From Chryseobacterium panacisoli (GTDB lineage Bacteria > Bacteroidota > Bacteroidia > Flavobacteriales > Weeksellaceae): a stretch of 64,000 nucleotides of DNA. Under the pieces are notes generated by a model. It was not told where the DNA came from. It made no database searches and saw only the letters and a list, made by a program, of their open reading frames with translations. Position numbers and translations under genes: made by a program. The first letter of the stretch is position 1; the number at the start of each line of letters is the position of its first letter. Positions 1-8,472 of this stretch are shown piece by piece. The DNA is taken from assembly GCF_008274625.1 (NCBI RefSeq), contig NZ_VTRU01000006.1, forward strand, positions 124,001 to 188,000. The letters are read 5' to 3'.

Positions 1-1
1 A

Positions 2-232
2 CAGTTGAATGCAACGATCGCCAATCTGGATGCTACAGTGGGTAAATTGAATCAGGTGATTGGTGGAATAGACAAAGGAGAAGGAAGTTTAGGTAAACTG
101 ATGAAGGATGATCAGCTTTACAATAATCTGAACTCTGCATCTTCCAACCTGAATACATTAATCGAAGATATGAAAGCGAACCCGAAGAGATATATAAATT
201 TCTCGGTTTTCGGTAAAAATAATAAAGACTAA
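2..232 (+). CDS. MCE/MlaD family protein, C-terminal fragment
   Basis: This is the last 76 residues of a protein that begins before the window; the frame is open from base 2. The visible part is a helical tail with regularly spaced Leu and Asn, the stretch GEGSLGKLMKD, then LYNNLN and a final PKRYINFSVFGK. That pattern is typical of the C-terminal helices of Bacteroidota MCE (MlaD-like) substrate-binding proteins of ABC-type lipid transport systems, which are anchored in the inner membrane and project into the periplasm. The MCE domain itself lies outside the window, so the assignment rests on the tail only. The next gene starts 8 bases after the stop, so the two are probably co-transcribed. 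Confidence 0.7.
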   Translation, partial: QLNATIANLDATVGKLNQVIGGIDKGEGSLGKLMKDDQLYNNLNSASSNLNTLIEDMKANPKRYINFSVFGKNNKD

Positions 233-240
233 TACACCTT

Positions 241-1578
241 ATGCAGTACATCGATAACATTATTTTCCTGATTTTATTAGTGGCCGGATTTGGGTTGTTT
301 GCCAAAAGCCTGCTGAAGATTTATAGAAATATCAGGTTGGGTCATGAAATCAATAGAAACGACAGAAAAGGAGAACGTTGGGGAACTATGGCTCGTGTGG
401 CAATGGGACAGAGTAAAATGACAGCACGTCCTGTTGCAGGAGTTTTACACCTTTTTGTATATGTAGGTTTTGTGATTATTAATATTGAATTAATAGAAAT
501 CGTTGTTGATGGAATATTTGGAACACATCGTTTCTTATCAAGCATTTTAGGACATACATTTTATAACTTCTTTACCGCAACGCTGGAGGTTTTAGCTCTT
601 TTGGTGGTAATTGGAGTTGTCATTTTCTTTATCCGTAGAAACTTTTACGGAGTGAAAAGATTGACGATGAAAGAACTTTTCGGATGGCCGAAAAATGATG
701 CAAACTGGATTTTGATCATTGAATTTGCCTTAATGATGGCATTCTTTATGATGAATGCTTCAGATTTTATTTTACAGGCTAGAGGTGTTTTTCCAGAACA
801 TGGAAGCTTCCCGATTAGTGAAATGACATTTGTTCCGTTTTTGGAAATCTTCAGTTTTGATAGCGGATTTTTGATGTTCACAGAAAAAGGTGCCTGGTGG
901 TTTCACTTTGTAGGAATTCTTTTCTTCATGAACTATCTTTATTACTCAAAACATCTGCATATTATCCTTGCATTTCCAAGTACATGGTATGCAAATCTTG
1001 ATAAAAAAGGAAAATTCAATAATCTTGAGTCTGTAACAAAGGAGATCAAATTAATGATGGATCCCAATGCAGACCCTTATGCTGCACCAGCTGAAGGAAC
1101 GGAAGCTGATGTACCTTCTAAATTCGGTGCTGAAGATATCTTTGACCTGAACCAGGTACAGCTGCTTAATGCTTATTCATGTACAGAATGCGGACGTTGT
1201 ACTTCCGTTTGTCCCGCTAATATTACCGGTAAAAAGCTTTCTCCGAGACTGATCCTGATGAAGACAAGAGACAGGCTTGAAGAAGTTGGAAGAAATATTG
1301 ATGCCAACGGAAAATTCGTTGATGACGGTAAAAAACTGCTGAACGACTATATCACAAAAGAAGAGCTTTGGGCTTGTACAACATGTAATGCATGTACAGA
1401 TGCTTGTCCGGTATTGCTTGATCCACTTTCCATTATTTTTGAAATGAGAAGATTCCTGGTAATGGAACAGTCTGCTGCTCCACAGGAACTGAATCTGATG
1501 ATGACCAATGTGGAAAACAATGCAGCCCCATGGCAGTACAATCAGGCTGACCGTCTGAACTGGGCATCCGAAAACTAG
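241..1578 (+). CDS. Membrane-bound (Fe-S)-binding protein, HdrC/GlpC-like
   Basis: This 445-residue protein combines an N-terminal membrane part with a C-terminal ferredoxin domain. About five hydrophobic segments lie near residues 5-25, 63-90, 112-132, 155-175 and 218-242, as in NarI/HdrE-like haem or quinone-interacting subunits. Two [4Fe-4S] motifs follow, Cys314-317-320-324 and Cys379-382-385-389, each CxxCxxCxxxCP. Families with this layout pass electrons between a quinone pool and a partner carrying cysteine-rich CCG domains, and such a partner is the next gene. The substrate is unknown. It starts 8 bases after the MCE gene. I am confident of the fold and electron-transfer role, but not of the pathway. 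Confidence 0.85.
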   Translation: MQYIDNIIFLILLVAGFGLFAKSLLKIYRNIRLGHEINRNDRKGERWGTMARVAMGQSKMTARPVAGVLHLFVYVGFVIINIELIEIVVDGIFGTHRFLSSILGHTFYNFFTATLEVLALLVVIGVVIFFIRRNFYGVKRLTMKELFGWPKNDANWILIIEFALMMAFFMMNASDFILQARGVFPEHGSFPISEMTFVPFLEIFSFDSGFLMFTEKGAWWFHFVGILFFMNYLYYSKHLHIILAFPSTWYANLDKKGKFNNLESVTKEIKLMMDPNADPYAAPAEGTEADVPSKFGAEDIFDLNQVQLLNAYSCTECGRCTSVCPANITGKKLSPRLILMKTRDRLEEVGRNIDANGKFVDDGKKLLNDYITKEELWACTTCNACTDACPVLLDPLSIIFEMRRFLVMEQSAAPQELNLMMTNVENNAAPWQYNQADRLNWASEN

Positions 1579-1588
1579 ATAATTAATC

Positions 1589-1641
1589 AATTTGTAAATT
1601 TGAAATTGATACAATTCCACATCATTTCAAATTTACAAATT
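1589..1641. repeat. 18-bp perfect inverted repeat between the two Fe-S genes
   Basis: Bases 1589-1606 are the exact reverse complement of 1624-1641, leaving a 17-base loop. The arms are AT-rich and built from TTTGAAAT/AATTTAC-like words. The element fills most of the 88-base gap between two genes that should be co-expressed. It has no T-run after the stem, so it is more likely a dispersed palindromic element or an mRNA-processing or stability hairpin than a terminator. Confidence 0.6.
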
Positions 1642-1666
1642 CTCACATTTTCAAATTGAAAAAGAA

Positions 1667-2452
1667 ATGGATTTCAATATAAAAACAATGGCAGAATATG
1701 CTGCCGAAGGAAAGGCCCCGGAAGTTTTATTTTGGGTTGGATGTGCGGGAAGCTTTGATGACCGTGCTAAAAAAATCACAAAAGCATTTTGCAAGATATT
1801 AAATAAGATAGGGGTAGAATTTGCAGTTTTGGGACAGGAAGAAAGCTGTACCGGAGATCCAGCAAAAAGAGCAGGAAACGAATTCGTTTTCCAGATGATG
1901 GCTCTTACCAATATCGAAGTATTGAATGCTTATGAAGTAAAGAAAATCGTAACGGCTTGCCCACACTGTTTCAATACTTTGAAAAATGAATATCCAAGTT
2001 TAGGCGGACACTTTGACGTAGTACACCATACTCAGTTCCTTAAAACCTTAATGGAAGAAGGAAGACTGAAGATTGAAGGAGGTGCATTCAAAGGGAAAAA
2101 AATAACTTTCCATGATCCATGTTATCTGGGACGCGCCAATGACGAATATGAAGCCCCAAGAATGCTTCTTGAAAAGCTGGACGCAGAGCTTGTAGAAATG
2201 AAGCGTTGCAAAACCAACGGACTTTGCTGTGGAGCAGGAGGTGCACAGATGTTTAAAGAACCTGAAAAAGGAAATAAAGACATCAATATCGAAAGAACAG
2301 AAGAAGCTTTATCTTTTGAACCAAAGGTAATTGCTACAGGATGCCCTTTCTGTAATACCATGATGACGGATGGTGTAAAACACTTTAACAAAAATACCGA
2401 AGTTGCCGTAAAAGATATCGTTGAACTTCTTGCTGAAGCAGAAGATTTATAA
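1667..2452 (+). CDS. (Fe-S)-binding protein with cysteine-rich CCG domains, HdrB/GlpC/LutA-like
   Basis: This 261-residue soluble protein has the duplicated cysteine-rich domain of HdrB, GlpC C-terminal and LutA/YkgE proteins. Visible landmarks are WVGCAGSFDDR near residue 25, ESCTGDPAKRAGNE near 63, CPHCFNT near 100, HDPCYLGR near 150, the intact CCGAGGAQMF near 187 and TGCPFCNTMM near 225. The first domain carries CTGD where a CCG would be expected; the second CCG is canonical. In the family this domain binds an unusual Fe-S cluster and works with an HdrC-like partner, the preceding gene. The pair probably moves electrons to or from the quinone pool. The physiological substrate cannot be told from sequence. 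Confidence 0.85.
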   Translation: MDFNIKTMAEYAAEGKAPEVLFWVGCAGSFDDRAKKITKAFCKILNKIGVEFAVLGQEESCTGDPAKRAGNEFVFQMMALTNIEVLNAYEVKKIVTACPHCFNTLKNEYPSLGGHFDVVHHTQFLKTLMEEGRLKIEGGAFKGKKITFHDPCYLGRANDEYEAPRMLLEKLDAELVEMKRCKTNGLCCGAGGAQMFKEPEKGNKDINIERTEEALSFEPKVIATGCPFCNTMMTDGVKHFNKNTEVAVKDIVELLAEAEDL

Positions 2453-2472
2453 TTGTAATCTTATACAGGTTT

Positions 2473-2795
2473 ATGAAGGTAGAATGGAGGCTCTCTTTTT
2501 TGTTTATTATTTCGATACTGGCTGCTCTTACATTTTGGAATTATCAAAACAGAGTATATGATTGGGATATGCCGAGTTATTTAGGATGATCGCAGTAGTA
2601 TTTTGGCGTTCTAAAGATGCGTGGGTAAGAATGATTTCAGTACTTTTCCTGGTAAATGTGTACATCAAATTCTTTTTCTTTCCGCAGTCGGCAGCATTAA
2701 GGTTTTTCTTCCCGTTTATTTTCCCGCTTTTCATTATGATGCTCTATGTGCTGAGTAAAAAATACAATGATCTCAGACTCGAGAAAATTACGTAA
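2473..2795 (+). pseudogene. Remnant of a membrane-protein gene (N- and C-terminal ends joined out of frame)
   Basis: From ATG 2473 a 38-codon frame encodes a plausible membrane-protein beginning: basic start, a hydrophobic helix, then NYQNRVYDWDMPSYLG and a stop at 2587-2589. Overlapping that stop in another frame, an ATG at 2586 opens a 69-codon stretch ending at 2795 that looks like a membrane-protein C-terminus: two hydrophobic helices with FFFPQSAALRFFFPFIFPLF, then a basic tail. Neither piece makes a sensible whole protein. The likely explanation is loss of the middle of a roughly 300-residue integral membrane protein, leaving both ends fused with a frame change. The alternative, two tiny overlapping membrane genes, is less likely. 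Confidence 0.55.
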
Positions 2796-2905
2796 TTTTG
2801 TCTTTAAAATGATAAGGATTTGAAATCACGGTTACAGTAATATGCTGTTCAATAATCAGAATTGAACGTGATGACACAATTTCTTGAAAAATAAATACTT
2901 ACATT

Positions 2906-3394
2906 ATGAAAATCGAAGAATCTAATATTGTAGAAACCAACGACTACAGAGTCATTATATATCCGGCTTCAAGACCTTTTGAAACGAAAGAAGCAAAAGC
3001 GATTACTGAAAAACTTTTTGATTTCCTTGCTACTTGGGCTGCTCATGGAAAACCACTTTCTTCTTCATTTAAAATTGAAAAGAATCAGTTTATTGTGGTG
3101 TGTGTAGATGAAGAAAAAGAAATGGCTTCAGGATGCAGCATTGATGCTTTAGGAAAGGTAATGAGAGAAATTGATGAACAATATCAATTGGGGCTTTTCG
3201 ACAGAATGAAAGCCAGTTTTGTAGAAAATGGTGAAGTGAAGACTTTAAAGCTGATTGATTTTAAAACGAAGTTGAGAAACGGAGAGCTTTCAGACGATAT
3301 TCAGGTTTTTGACTTCTCAAAGAATACCTATCTTGATTTTTTGAGCCACTTCCTTCTTCCTTTGGAGAAAAGCTGGGCGGCTTCTGTAAAATAA
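2906..3394 (+). CDS. Conserved small protein (homologues often labelled 'ABC transporter ATPase')
   Basis: This is a 162-residue soluble alpha/beta protein without signal peptide or membrane helix. It contains PASRPFETKEAKAI near residue 20, AHGKPLSSSF near 48 and a mid-protein ASGCSIDALGKV stretch. Relatives in Flavobacteriia are, from memory, commonly named ABC transporter ATPase, but I see no Walker A (GxxGxGK[ST]), no LSGGQ signature and no Walker B, and the protein is too short for an ATPase cassette, so that name should not be trusted. Its function is unknown. It stands alone, with a terminator-like hairpin downstream. Confidence 0.75.
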   Translation: MKIEESNIVETNDYRVIIYPASRPFETKEAKAITEKLFDFLATWAAHGKPLSSSFKIEKNQFIVVCVDEEKEMASGCSIDALGKVMREIDEQYQLGLFDRMKASFVENGEVKTLKLIDFKTKLRNGELSDDIQVFDFSKNTYLDFLSHFLLPLEKSWAASVK

Positions 3395-3426
3395 ACGCTA
3401 TTTAAGCTAATATGCTGAATAATCAT

Positions 3427-3454
3427 AAAGTGGGAACCTGTTTCTCACTTTTTT
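3427..3454 (+). terminator. Intrinsic terminator
   Basis: AAAGTGGGAA and TTCTCACTTT form an imperfect stem around a CCTG-centred loop, followed by a run of six T. It ends the single-gene unit at 2906-3394. Confidence 0.6.
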
Positions 3455-3463
3455 GTTTTAATG

Positions 3464-3471
3464 TATATTTG
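3464..3471 (+). promoter_or_regulatory. Candidate -7 box (TATATTTG) of the polysaccharide gene set
   Basis: TATATTTG matches the Bacteroidota -7 consensus TAnnTTTG and lies 20 bases before the ATG of the glycosyltransferase gene, just after a terminator. No convincing -33 TTTG is seen at the usual spacing. Confidence 0.45.
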
Positions 3472-3491
3472 TATAGATTCGAGTAAGACTA

Positions 3492-4625
3492 ATGCCTAAA
3501 GTACTTTTTTTAACGACATCCCACAGCTATAATGATGACCGTATTTTTTATCATCAGGCGAAAGCTCTTAGAGATAACGGGTATGAAGTAAAAATATGCA
3601 GTTTATATGCAGCGTATGAGGGAGTTATTGACGGAATTGAAATAGAGTCCTATGCTGTTCTTGAAGAAAGTACGGAAAAGAAAATGGAAACATTCCGTAA
3701 GGTTTGTGAAAATTTTAAACCCCAGATTATTATTTGTTCCGAACCTCTTGCTGTAGTGGCTTCAAAGAAATTTGTAAAAGAACATGATGCAAGCTGTATC
3801 TATGACGTTACAGAGTGGTATCCTTCTATGTCAATGCTTCAGAAATACCCTTTTCCAGCTAATATTATCCAGGCCGTTAAGTTTTCTCTTATTCAGTGGT
3901 ATGCAGGGTTTTTAAGCACCCACTTTATTTTTGGAGAAACCACCAAAAAGTTTCCTTTAGCATATTTTTTTTGCTTTAAAAAGCAGATGATACTTCCCTA
4001 TTACCCAGATCCTGTTTACATTCATGAAAACATAAAAAAACTTGAACCGGGTACCATTACCTTATGTTATACAGGTCAGATTTCGAAAGATAAGGGCATT
4101 GGAAATTTTTTCAATGCCCTGGATAGGCTTCGGCAAAAAGTACCGGCACTTCACATTAAGATTTTGATTATTGGATCAACCGTACAGGATAGTGATGAAC
4201 TTTATTTTTCAGCATTACTGAAGAAATATTCTTTTAATACTATTGAGCTCAGAAAACCTACGACTTTTGAACAGTTTACAGAAGCATTTGCAGAGGCAGA
4301 TATATGTTTTGATCTTCGGGAAATCAATTTTGAAAACAATCACTCATTGCCGATAAAATTGTTTTACTTTATGGGAGCGGGAAAGCCTGTGATCTATTCA
4401 AACTTGAAGGGAATCCGAAAACATATAGGTACACTTTCATTTGGCAGCCTGGTAGATCCACAGAGTGCTGATGCCATTTTGGAAGTTATCCTCAACTATA
4501 TAAGAAACCCGGAGCTGTATTATGTACATGCTCTTAAGGCTAGGAAAGAATTTGAAGAAAAATATAATTGGAGCATGATAAAACAGTCTTTTGTTGATTT
4601 TGTGAAAAGATCTATTGATAAATAA
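3492..4625 (+). CDS. Glycosyltransferase, GT-B fold, family 4-like
   Basis: This 377-residue protein has two Rossmann-like halves. The N-terminal half begins VLFLTTSHSYNDDRIFYHQA, the usual acceptor-domain start in which bacterial sugar transferases scan for 'DDRI'. The C-terminal half has CYTGQISKDKGIGNF near residue 198 and LPIKLFYFMGAGKPVIYSN near 290, the nucleotide-sugar binding region of GT4 enzymes. A hydrophobic patch near residues 130-155 may touch the membrane. The flippase gene begins 5 bases after its stop, so it probably builds a surface oligosaccharide in the cytoplasm. Donor and acceptor sugars cannot be inferred. Confidence 0.85.
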   Translation: MPKVLFLTTSHSYNDDRIFYHQAKALRDNGYEVKICSLYAAYEGVIDGIEIESYAVLEESTEKKMETFRKVCENFKPQIIICSEPLAVVASKKFVKEHDASCIYDVTEWYPSMSMLQKYPFPANIIQAVKFSLIQWYAGFLSTHFIFGETTKKFPLAYFFCFKKQMILPYYPDPVYIHENIKKLEPGTITLCYTGQISKDKGIGNFFNALDRLRQKVPALHIKILIIGSTVQDSDELYFSALLKKYSFNTIELRKPTTFEQFTEAFAEADICFDLREINFENNHSLPIKLFYFMGAGKPVIYSNLKGIRKHIGTLSFGSLVDPQSADAILEVILNYIRNPELYYVHALKARKEFEEKYNWSMIKQSFVDFVKRSIDK

Positions 4626-4630
4626 TTGCT

Positions 4631-5884
4631 ATGCAGCTTACTATTATTAAAACTTTTGTCTCACGTTTTCTTATTCTGATCCTGAGTTTCGGCCTGGTGA
4701 TCTATTCTACGAATATGTGGGGAAGTGAAGGGAAAGGAACCATATCTATTGTGGTTGCCAATGCTGCAGCAGTAAGTTTTTTCAGCAGTATCTTTTCAGG
4801 GAGCAGTGCGTCCTATTTTGCTTCAAGGTTTAAAATAGAAAAGGTTTTATTATTTGCTTATCTGTGGTCTCTTCTAACAGGGCTTTTAATTCCTTTTTTA
4901 TTCAGCCTGGCTTCTATTCAGAGTGAATATCTTTTGTATCTTATTGGAATCTCTGTCTTTTCTTCACTGTTATCCACTAATATTAGTTTGTTTATTGGAA
5001 CACAGGATATTAGGAAGTTTAATGTTTATACTGTTTTACAGCAACTTGTCCATATTATCTTTATCGGAATATTGGTGTACCTGTTTGGTAAAAAGGATGT
5101 TTCAGTATACTTTCTTGCACAGATCGGTTGTCTTGTAGTCCTTTTTCTGACCAGTTTTTTTCAGATCATCAAAAAATGCAATATTTCTGAAATATCATTC
5201 AGTAAAGAGGTTGCCAGGAATATGTTTGAATACGGCTGGAAAACCCAGCTGAGTGCTTTTGTTCAATTTCTGAACTACAGACTTTCCTTTTATTTCCTGG
5301 AATATTTTGAAGGTATTGCCAGTGTAGGAATCTTCTCCATTGGAGTTACTTTTTCTGAAGCTATATGGACAATTACCAGAAGTATTGCTGTGGTTTTATA
5401 TTCAGATGTGGTTAATAGCAAAAGCAGGGAAGAATCGGTAGAGAAAACGAAGGACTCATTAAAACTGACGTTTATTCTGATGATAGGTTTTGTACTGGGA
5501 ATCATTATCATCCCGTCACAGGTTTATGAAATTATTTTTGGAAAAGAATTCACCCATACCAAAGAAATCATGCTGCTCTTATCTCCGGGTATTTTTGCCA
5601 TTGCCGTAAGTGATATGGTGGGGCATTACTTCTCAGGAATGAGGGAGCTAAAGATTCTCAATGTTAAATCAATAGTGGGATTGGCTGTTACGGTGATATT
5701 TTCTTTTATTGCCATACCCAGATGGGGAATTTGGGGAGCCTGTCTTGCAACTACATCATCATATCTGGTTTCAGCATTCCTGATGTTCCGGAAATTTTAT
5801 AGCTCCACTACATTCAGTTTGAAAGATTATATGGTATCAAAAGAGGAAATTCAGCTTTTAAAAGAAAAATTTTTGAAGAAATAA
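4631..5884 (+). CDS. Oligosaccharide flippase / polysaccharide biosynthesis protein (Wzx/MATE-like)
   Basis: This 417-residue polytopic protein has around twelve hydrophobic segments spread over nearly its full length and ends with a short basic cytoplasmic tail. The N-terminus (FVSRFLILILSFGLVIYSTNMWG, then EGKGTIS) resembles the opening of Wzx-type lipid-linked oligosaccharide flippases of the MOP superfamily. These proteins move undecaprenyl-linked glycans across the inner membrane. The upstream neighbour is a glycosyltransferase (5-base gap) and the downstream one an asparagine synthetase-like enzyme, a combination frequent in surface glycan loci. There is no Wzy-like polymerase in the window, so the full pathway is not here. 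Confidence 0.85.
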   Translation: MQLTIIKTFVSRFLILILSFGLVIYSTNMWGSEGKGTISIVVANAAAVSFFSSIFSGSSASYFASRFKIEKVLLFAYLWSLLTGLLIPFLFSLASIQSEYLLYLIGISVFSSLLSTNISLFIGTQDIRKFNVYTVLQQLVHIIFIGILVYLFGKKDVSVYFLAQIGCLVVLFLTSFFQIIKKCNISEISFSKEVARNMFEYGWKTQLSAFVQFLNYRLSFYFLEYFEGIASVGIFSIGVTFSEAIWTITRSIAVVLYSDVVNSKSREESVEKTKDSLKLTFILMIGFVLGIIIIPSQVYEIIFGKEFTHTKEIMLLLSPGIFAIAVSDMVGHYFSGMRELKILNVKSIVGLAVTVIFSFIAIPRWGIWGACLATTSSYLVSAFLMFRKFYSSTTFSLKDYMVSKEEIQLLKEKFLKK

Positions 5885-5950
5885 TTTATCCTGTTCAGGT
5901 ACAGAAAACAAAGTCATTTTCCTATTTTTACAATTCTATTAAGTCATATT

Positions 5951-7849
5951 ATGTGCGGAATCAGCGGTTATTATTCATTTCATAAAAGTATTTCCTCTAC
6001 AAATATTCTGGAAATGAATCAGGCGATCAAACATCGCGGACCGGATGATGAAGGATTCTGGCTGTATGATCATGACCAGGGGATTTCTTTTTCAGGAAAT
6101 GATTCTACCCCGAAAATTAAAGAACAATTTTCGGTTTTACAGGAAATAAGTTCTAAGATTGCCTTGGGCTTCCGTAGATTATCCATTATTGATCTTTCCG
6201 AAAAAGGCCATCAGCCCATGTTTTCAGAGAATGAGCAGATCATTATTACTTTTAATGGGGAGATTTATAATTTTAAAAAACTAAGAAAAGAGCTTGAATC
6301 CTTAGGTCATTCTTTCCGAAGCAATTCCGATACTGAAGTTATCCTCAAAGGTTATCTGGAGTGGGGAAATTCAATCTTTGCAAAGCTGGACGGGATGTTT
6401 GCAATCTGTATTGCCGATCTTACCACTAAAAAAATTATACTGGCAAGAGACAGAGTAGGAATGAAGCCGCTCTTTTACTATCGAAGTGAGGAAGCGCTGG
6501 TTTGGGCTTCAGAAATAAAAGCTTTGTTGAAAAACGAATTTGTAAAACCTGAAATCAACTGGAATGGTGTTTATACCAATTTCCTTTTTCAAACAACATT
6601 GGCTCCGCAAACCTGCTTTCAGAATATTTTATCCCTGGAACCTGCTTCTTTTATGACCATTGATTTAGCAGATCAAAAAATCACTAAAGAAAAATTCTGG
6701 ACATTGCCCTCACCGTCTGTAAAAAATGTTTCGGAAGAAGAAGCTGTAAGGAAAGTAGATGAGCTGCTTTCTGAAAGTATATCAGAACAATTATATGCAG
6801 ATGTTCCTGTAGCACTGATGATGAGTGGTGGAATAGATTCTACCTTAATTGCTTCAAAATCAAAACCCTTTAACCCGGATATTAATACATACACCATTTC
6901 TTACCCGTTTTCTGAAGAAGAAGTGAAAAATGCATCTCTGGCTGCCAGACACTTTGGTGTTTTACATGACATAAAAGAAGTGAGTGATGATGAAGCGTTG
7001 GATCAGCTTAAGGAAAATATCCAGCATTTTGAAGAACCCTACAGCAGTTTTGAAGTCTTGATTAATGCTGCAAAATATGCCCATGATAAAGATTTTAAAG
7101 TGGTATTAAGCGGAAATGGTGCTGATGAACTCTTCGCCGGTTATTCCCATACCTTGAAGCTCAATAGATGGCTCTTGATGAGGAATTTTAATTTTGTAAG
7201 ACCTTTTATTTTTACAAAAGATAAATTTTCACAACGGGTAAAAAACTACTTTTCTCAGGATAATATGTTTGATTTTTTTCGGCAGAGCCAGATCAGCATG
7301 ATGCCTCTTGAAGCTAAAGCTCTTATCCAACCGGGTATTTATGCAAAAATTGACTTGAGGCTTTCAAAATACCATGCTTCGGAAGCAAAAAATTATTGCG
7401 GGTATTTTGAATATGATATGAAATATTCACTGTCTTCCCATCATGTATTTCGGGATGATCTGAGTGCGATGAAATACAGTGTGGAATTTCGTTATCCTTA
7501 CCTGAGCAACAGCCTGATCAATTACGTTGCTTCACTGCCTGAACATATTAGATTTAATGGGATTAAGAATAAGCCGTTACTGCGTAAAACAGCTGAAAAA
7601 TATCTCCCCGAGTCTGTTTTGAATATGCCTAAAAAAGGGTTTTCCTTTCCTGTTTACTATTTCATCAAAAATGAAAAAAGAGTGAGAGATTTCATTGCTG
7701 AAAATCTTAATAGTTTAAAAAAGAGAAATTTTTTCAACACTGCAGTGATTGATGATTGGTGGAATCATCAGGAACATGAGTATGACTGGGTGAAAATCTG
7801 GCAGCTGGTTACTTTTGAACTGTGGTATCAGAAATATTTTGAAAAATAA
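5951..7849 (+). CDS. asnB: Asparagine synthase (glutamine-hydrolysing)
   Basis: At 632 residues this is a normal length for AsnB. The chain starts MCGISGYY, so Cys2 is the N-terminal nucleophile of the class II glutamine amidotransferase domain, which runs to about residue 215 (HRGPDDEGFW near 33, FNGEIYNF near 100). The synthetase domain has the PP-loop SGGIDS at residues 292-297 and the SGNGADELFAGY motif near 380. The family turns aspartate, ATP and glutamine into asparagine; paralogues in glycan loci can amidate sugar acids or other carboxylates instead. Because it follows a transferase and a flippase, a glycan-modifying role is possible, but the sequence does not separate the two. Confidence 0.9.
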   Translation: MCGISGYYSFHKSISSTNILEMNQAIKHRGPDDEGFWLYDHDQGISFSGNDSTPKIKEQFSVLQEISSKIALGFRRLSIIDLSEKGHQPMFSENEQIIITFNGEIYNFKKLRKELESLGHSFRSNSDTEVILKGYLEWGNSIFAKLDGMFAICIADLTTKKIILARDRVGMKPLFYYRSEEALVWASEIKALLKNEFVKPEINWNGVYTNFLFQTTLAPQTCFQNILSLEPASFMTIDLADQKITKEKFWTLPSPSVKNVSEEEAVRKVDELLSESISEQLYADVPVALMMSGGIDSTLIASKSKPFNPDINTYTISYPFSEEEVKNASLAARHFGVLHDIKEVSDDEALDQLKENIQHFEEPYSSFEVLINAAKYAHDKDFKVVLSGNGADELFAGYSHTLKLNRWLLMRNFNFVRPFIFTKDKFSQRVKNYFSQDNMFDFFRQSQISMMPLEAKALIQPGIYAKIDLRLSKYHASEAKNYCGYFEYDMKYSLSSHHVFRDDLSAMKYSVEFRYPYLSNSLINYVASLPEHIRFNGIKNKPLLRKTAEKYLPESVLNMPKKGFSFPVYYFIKNEKRVRDFIAENLNSLKKRNFFNTAVIDDWWNHQEHEYDWVKIWQLVTFELWYQKYFEK

Positions 7850-7874
7850 AGAAGCAGCCTAAAGATTAATATTT

Positions 7875-7882
7875 TACCTTTG
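7875..7882 (+). promoter_or_regulatory. Candidate -7 box (TACCTTTG)
   Basis: TACCTTTG fits TAnnTTTG and ends 5 bases before ATG 7888. Transcription would start at about the start codon, so the mRNA would be nearly leaderless if this box is real. Confidence 0.35.
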
Positions 7883-7887
7883 TATTT

Positions 7888-8406
7888 ATGATGAAATATT
7901 TTTGGGGCATACTTGTTGTGGTTTTTACACTTGTAAGTTGTAAAAGTGATGATGATTCTTTACAGAGAATAGATCAGTTACTCAATATCTATGTGAAAAA
8001 CAGCACTGGACAGGATCTGCTGAACAATAAAAAGACCGGATCTTATACCGGGTTTTCCGTAAACGATTTTTTTGGAACTAAAGATATTGCTCCGGTAAGC
8101 ATTTCGTTAAGAATGACAACAGATTCATTGTTCTATATGGAGTATCTGGCAGGAGCTAAAAGAAGAAGACTGGATTCTATAAGCCCTGATAATCCGGGGA
8201 CAGGGAATTCCTACTATTCCAGAATGCAGATTACGTATACAAAAAGCACTAATGTAGCTGATAATGTGGTTGATACTTTGGAAATTCAGTATCGAAATAC
8301 ACCAACGGTATTCCAGGTTTCAAAAGTTTTGTATAACAGCGTTCCGGTGTTTTCAAAAGATGCTGATGCACCAACATCCATAAATACCATCACGGTCACA
8401 AAATAA
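7888..8406 (+). CDS. Putative lipoprotein of unknown function
   Basis: This is a 172-residue protein with a lipoprotein signal: short basic start, hydrophobic core and lipobox LVSC with Cys18, followed by an acidic KSDDDS linker typical of Bacteroidota surface or periplasmic lipoproteins. The mature part has GSYTGFSVNDFFG, a beta-rich middle and several Thr/Ser/Tyr-rich strands. I do not recognise the family. An adjacent second ATG (7891) would give a protein one residue shorter. It is monocistronic between asnB and serS. Confidence 0.75.
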   Translation: MMKYFWGILVVVFTLVSCKSDDDSLQRIDQLLNIYVKNSTGQDLLNNKKTGSYTGFSVNDFFGTKDIAPVSISLRMTTDSLFYMEYLAGAKRRRLDSISPDNPGTGNSYYSRMQITYTKSTNVADNVVDTLEIQYRNTPTVFQVSKVLYNSVPVFSKDADAPTSINTITVTK

Positions 8407-8410
8407 TTTT

Positions 8411-8445
8411 TAAATTTGTACAATTGTTAGCTTAGTTTAAGCTAA
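8411..8445 (+). promoter_or_regulatory. Candidate serS promoter box and leader hairpin
   Basis: TAAATTTG (8411-8418) matches TAnnTTTG, 55 bases before the serS ATG. Just downstream, TTAGCTTA (8427-8434) and TAAGCTAA (8438-8445) form a perfect 8-bp stem with a 3-base loop in the predicted 5' leader. No T-run follows, so the hairpin is not an obvious terminator. Confidence 0.4.
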
Positions 8446-8472
8446 ACATCTAATATTTAACATCTAAATAAA

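Noticed and set aside
1177..1620. 147-codon frame antisense to the HdrC-like gene
   Set aside because: It is the reverse of the ferredoxin Cys motifs, and the other strand is clearly coding.
2562..2795. 77-codon frame from a TTG start as an intact small membrane protein
   Set aside because: Its start lies inside an overlapping frame that reads like a membrane-protein N-terminus; a two-ended gene remnant explains both frames better.
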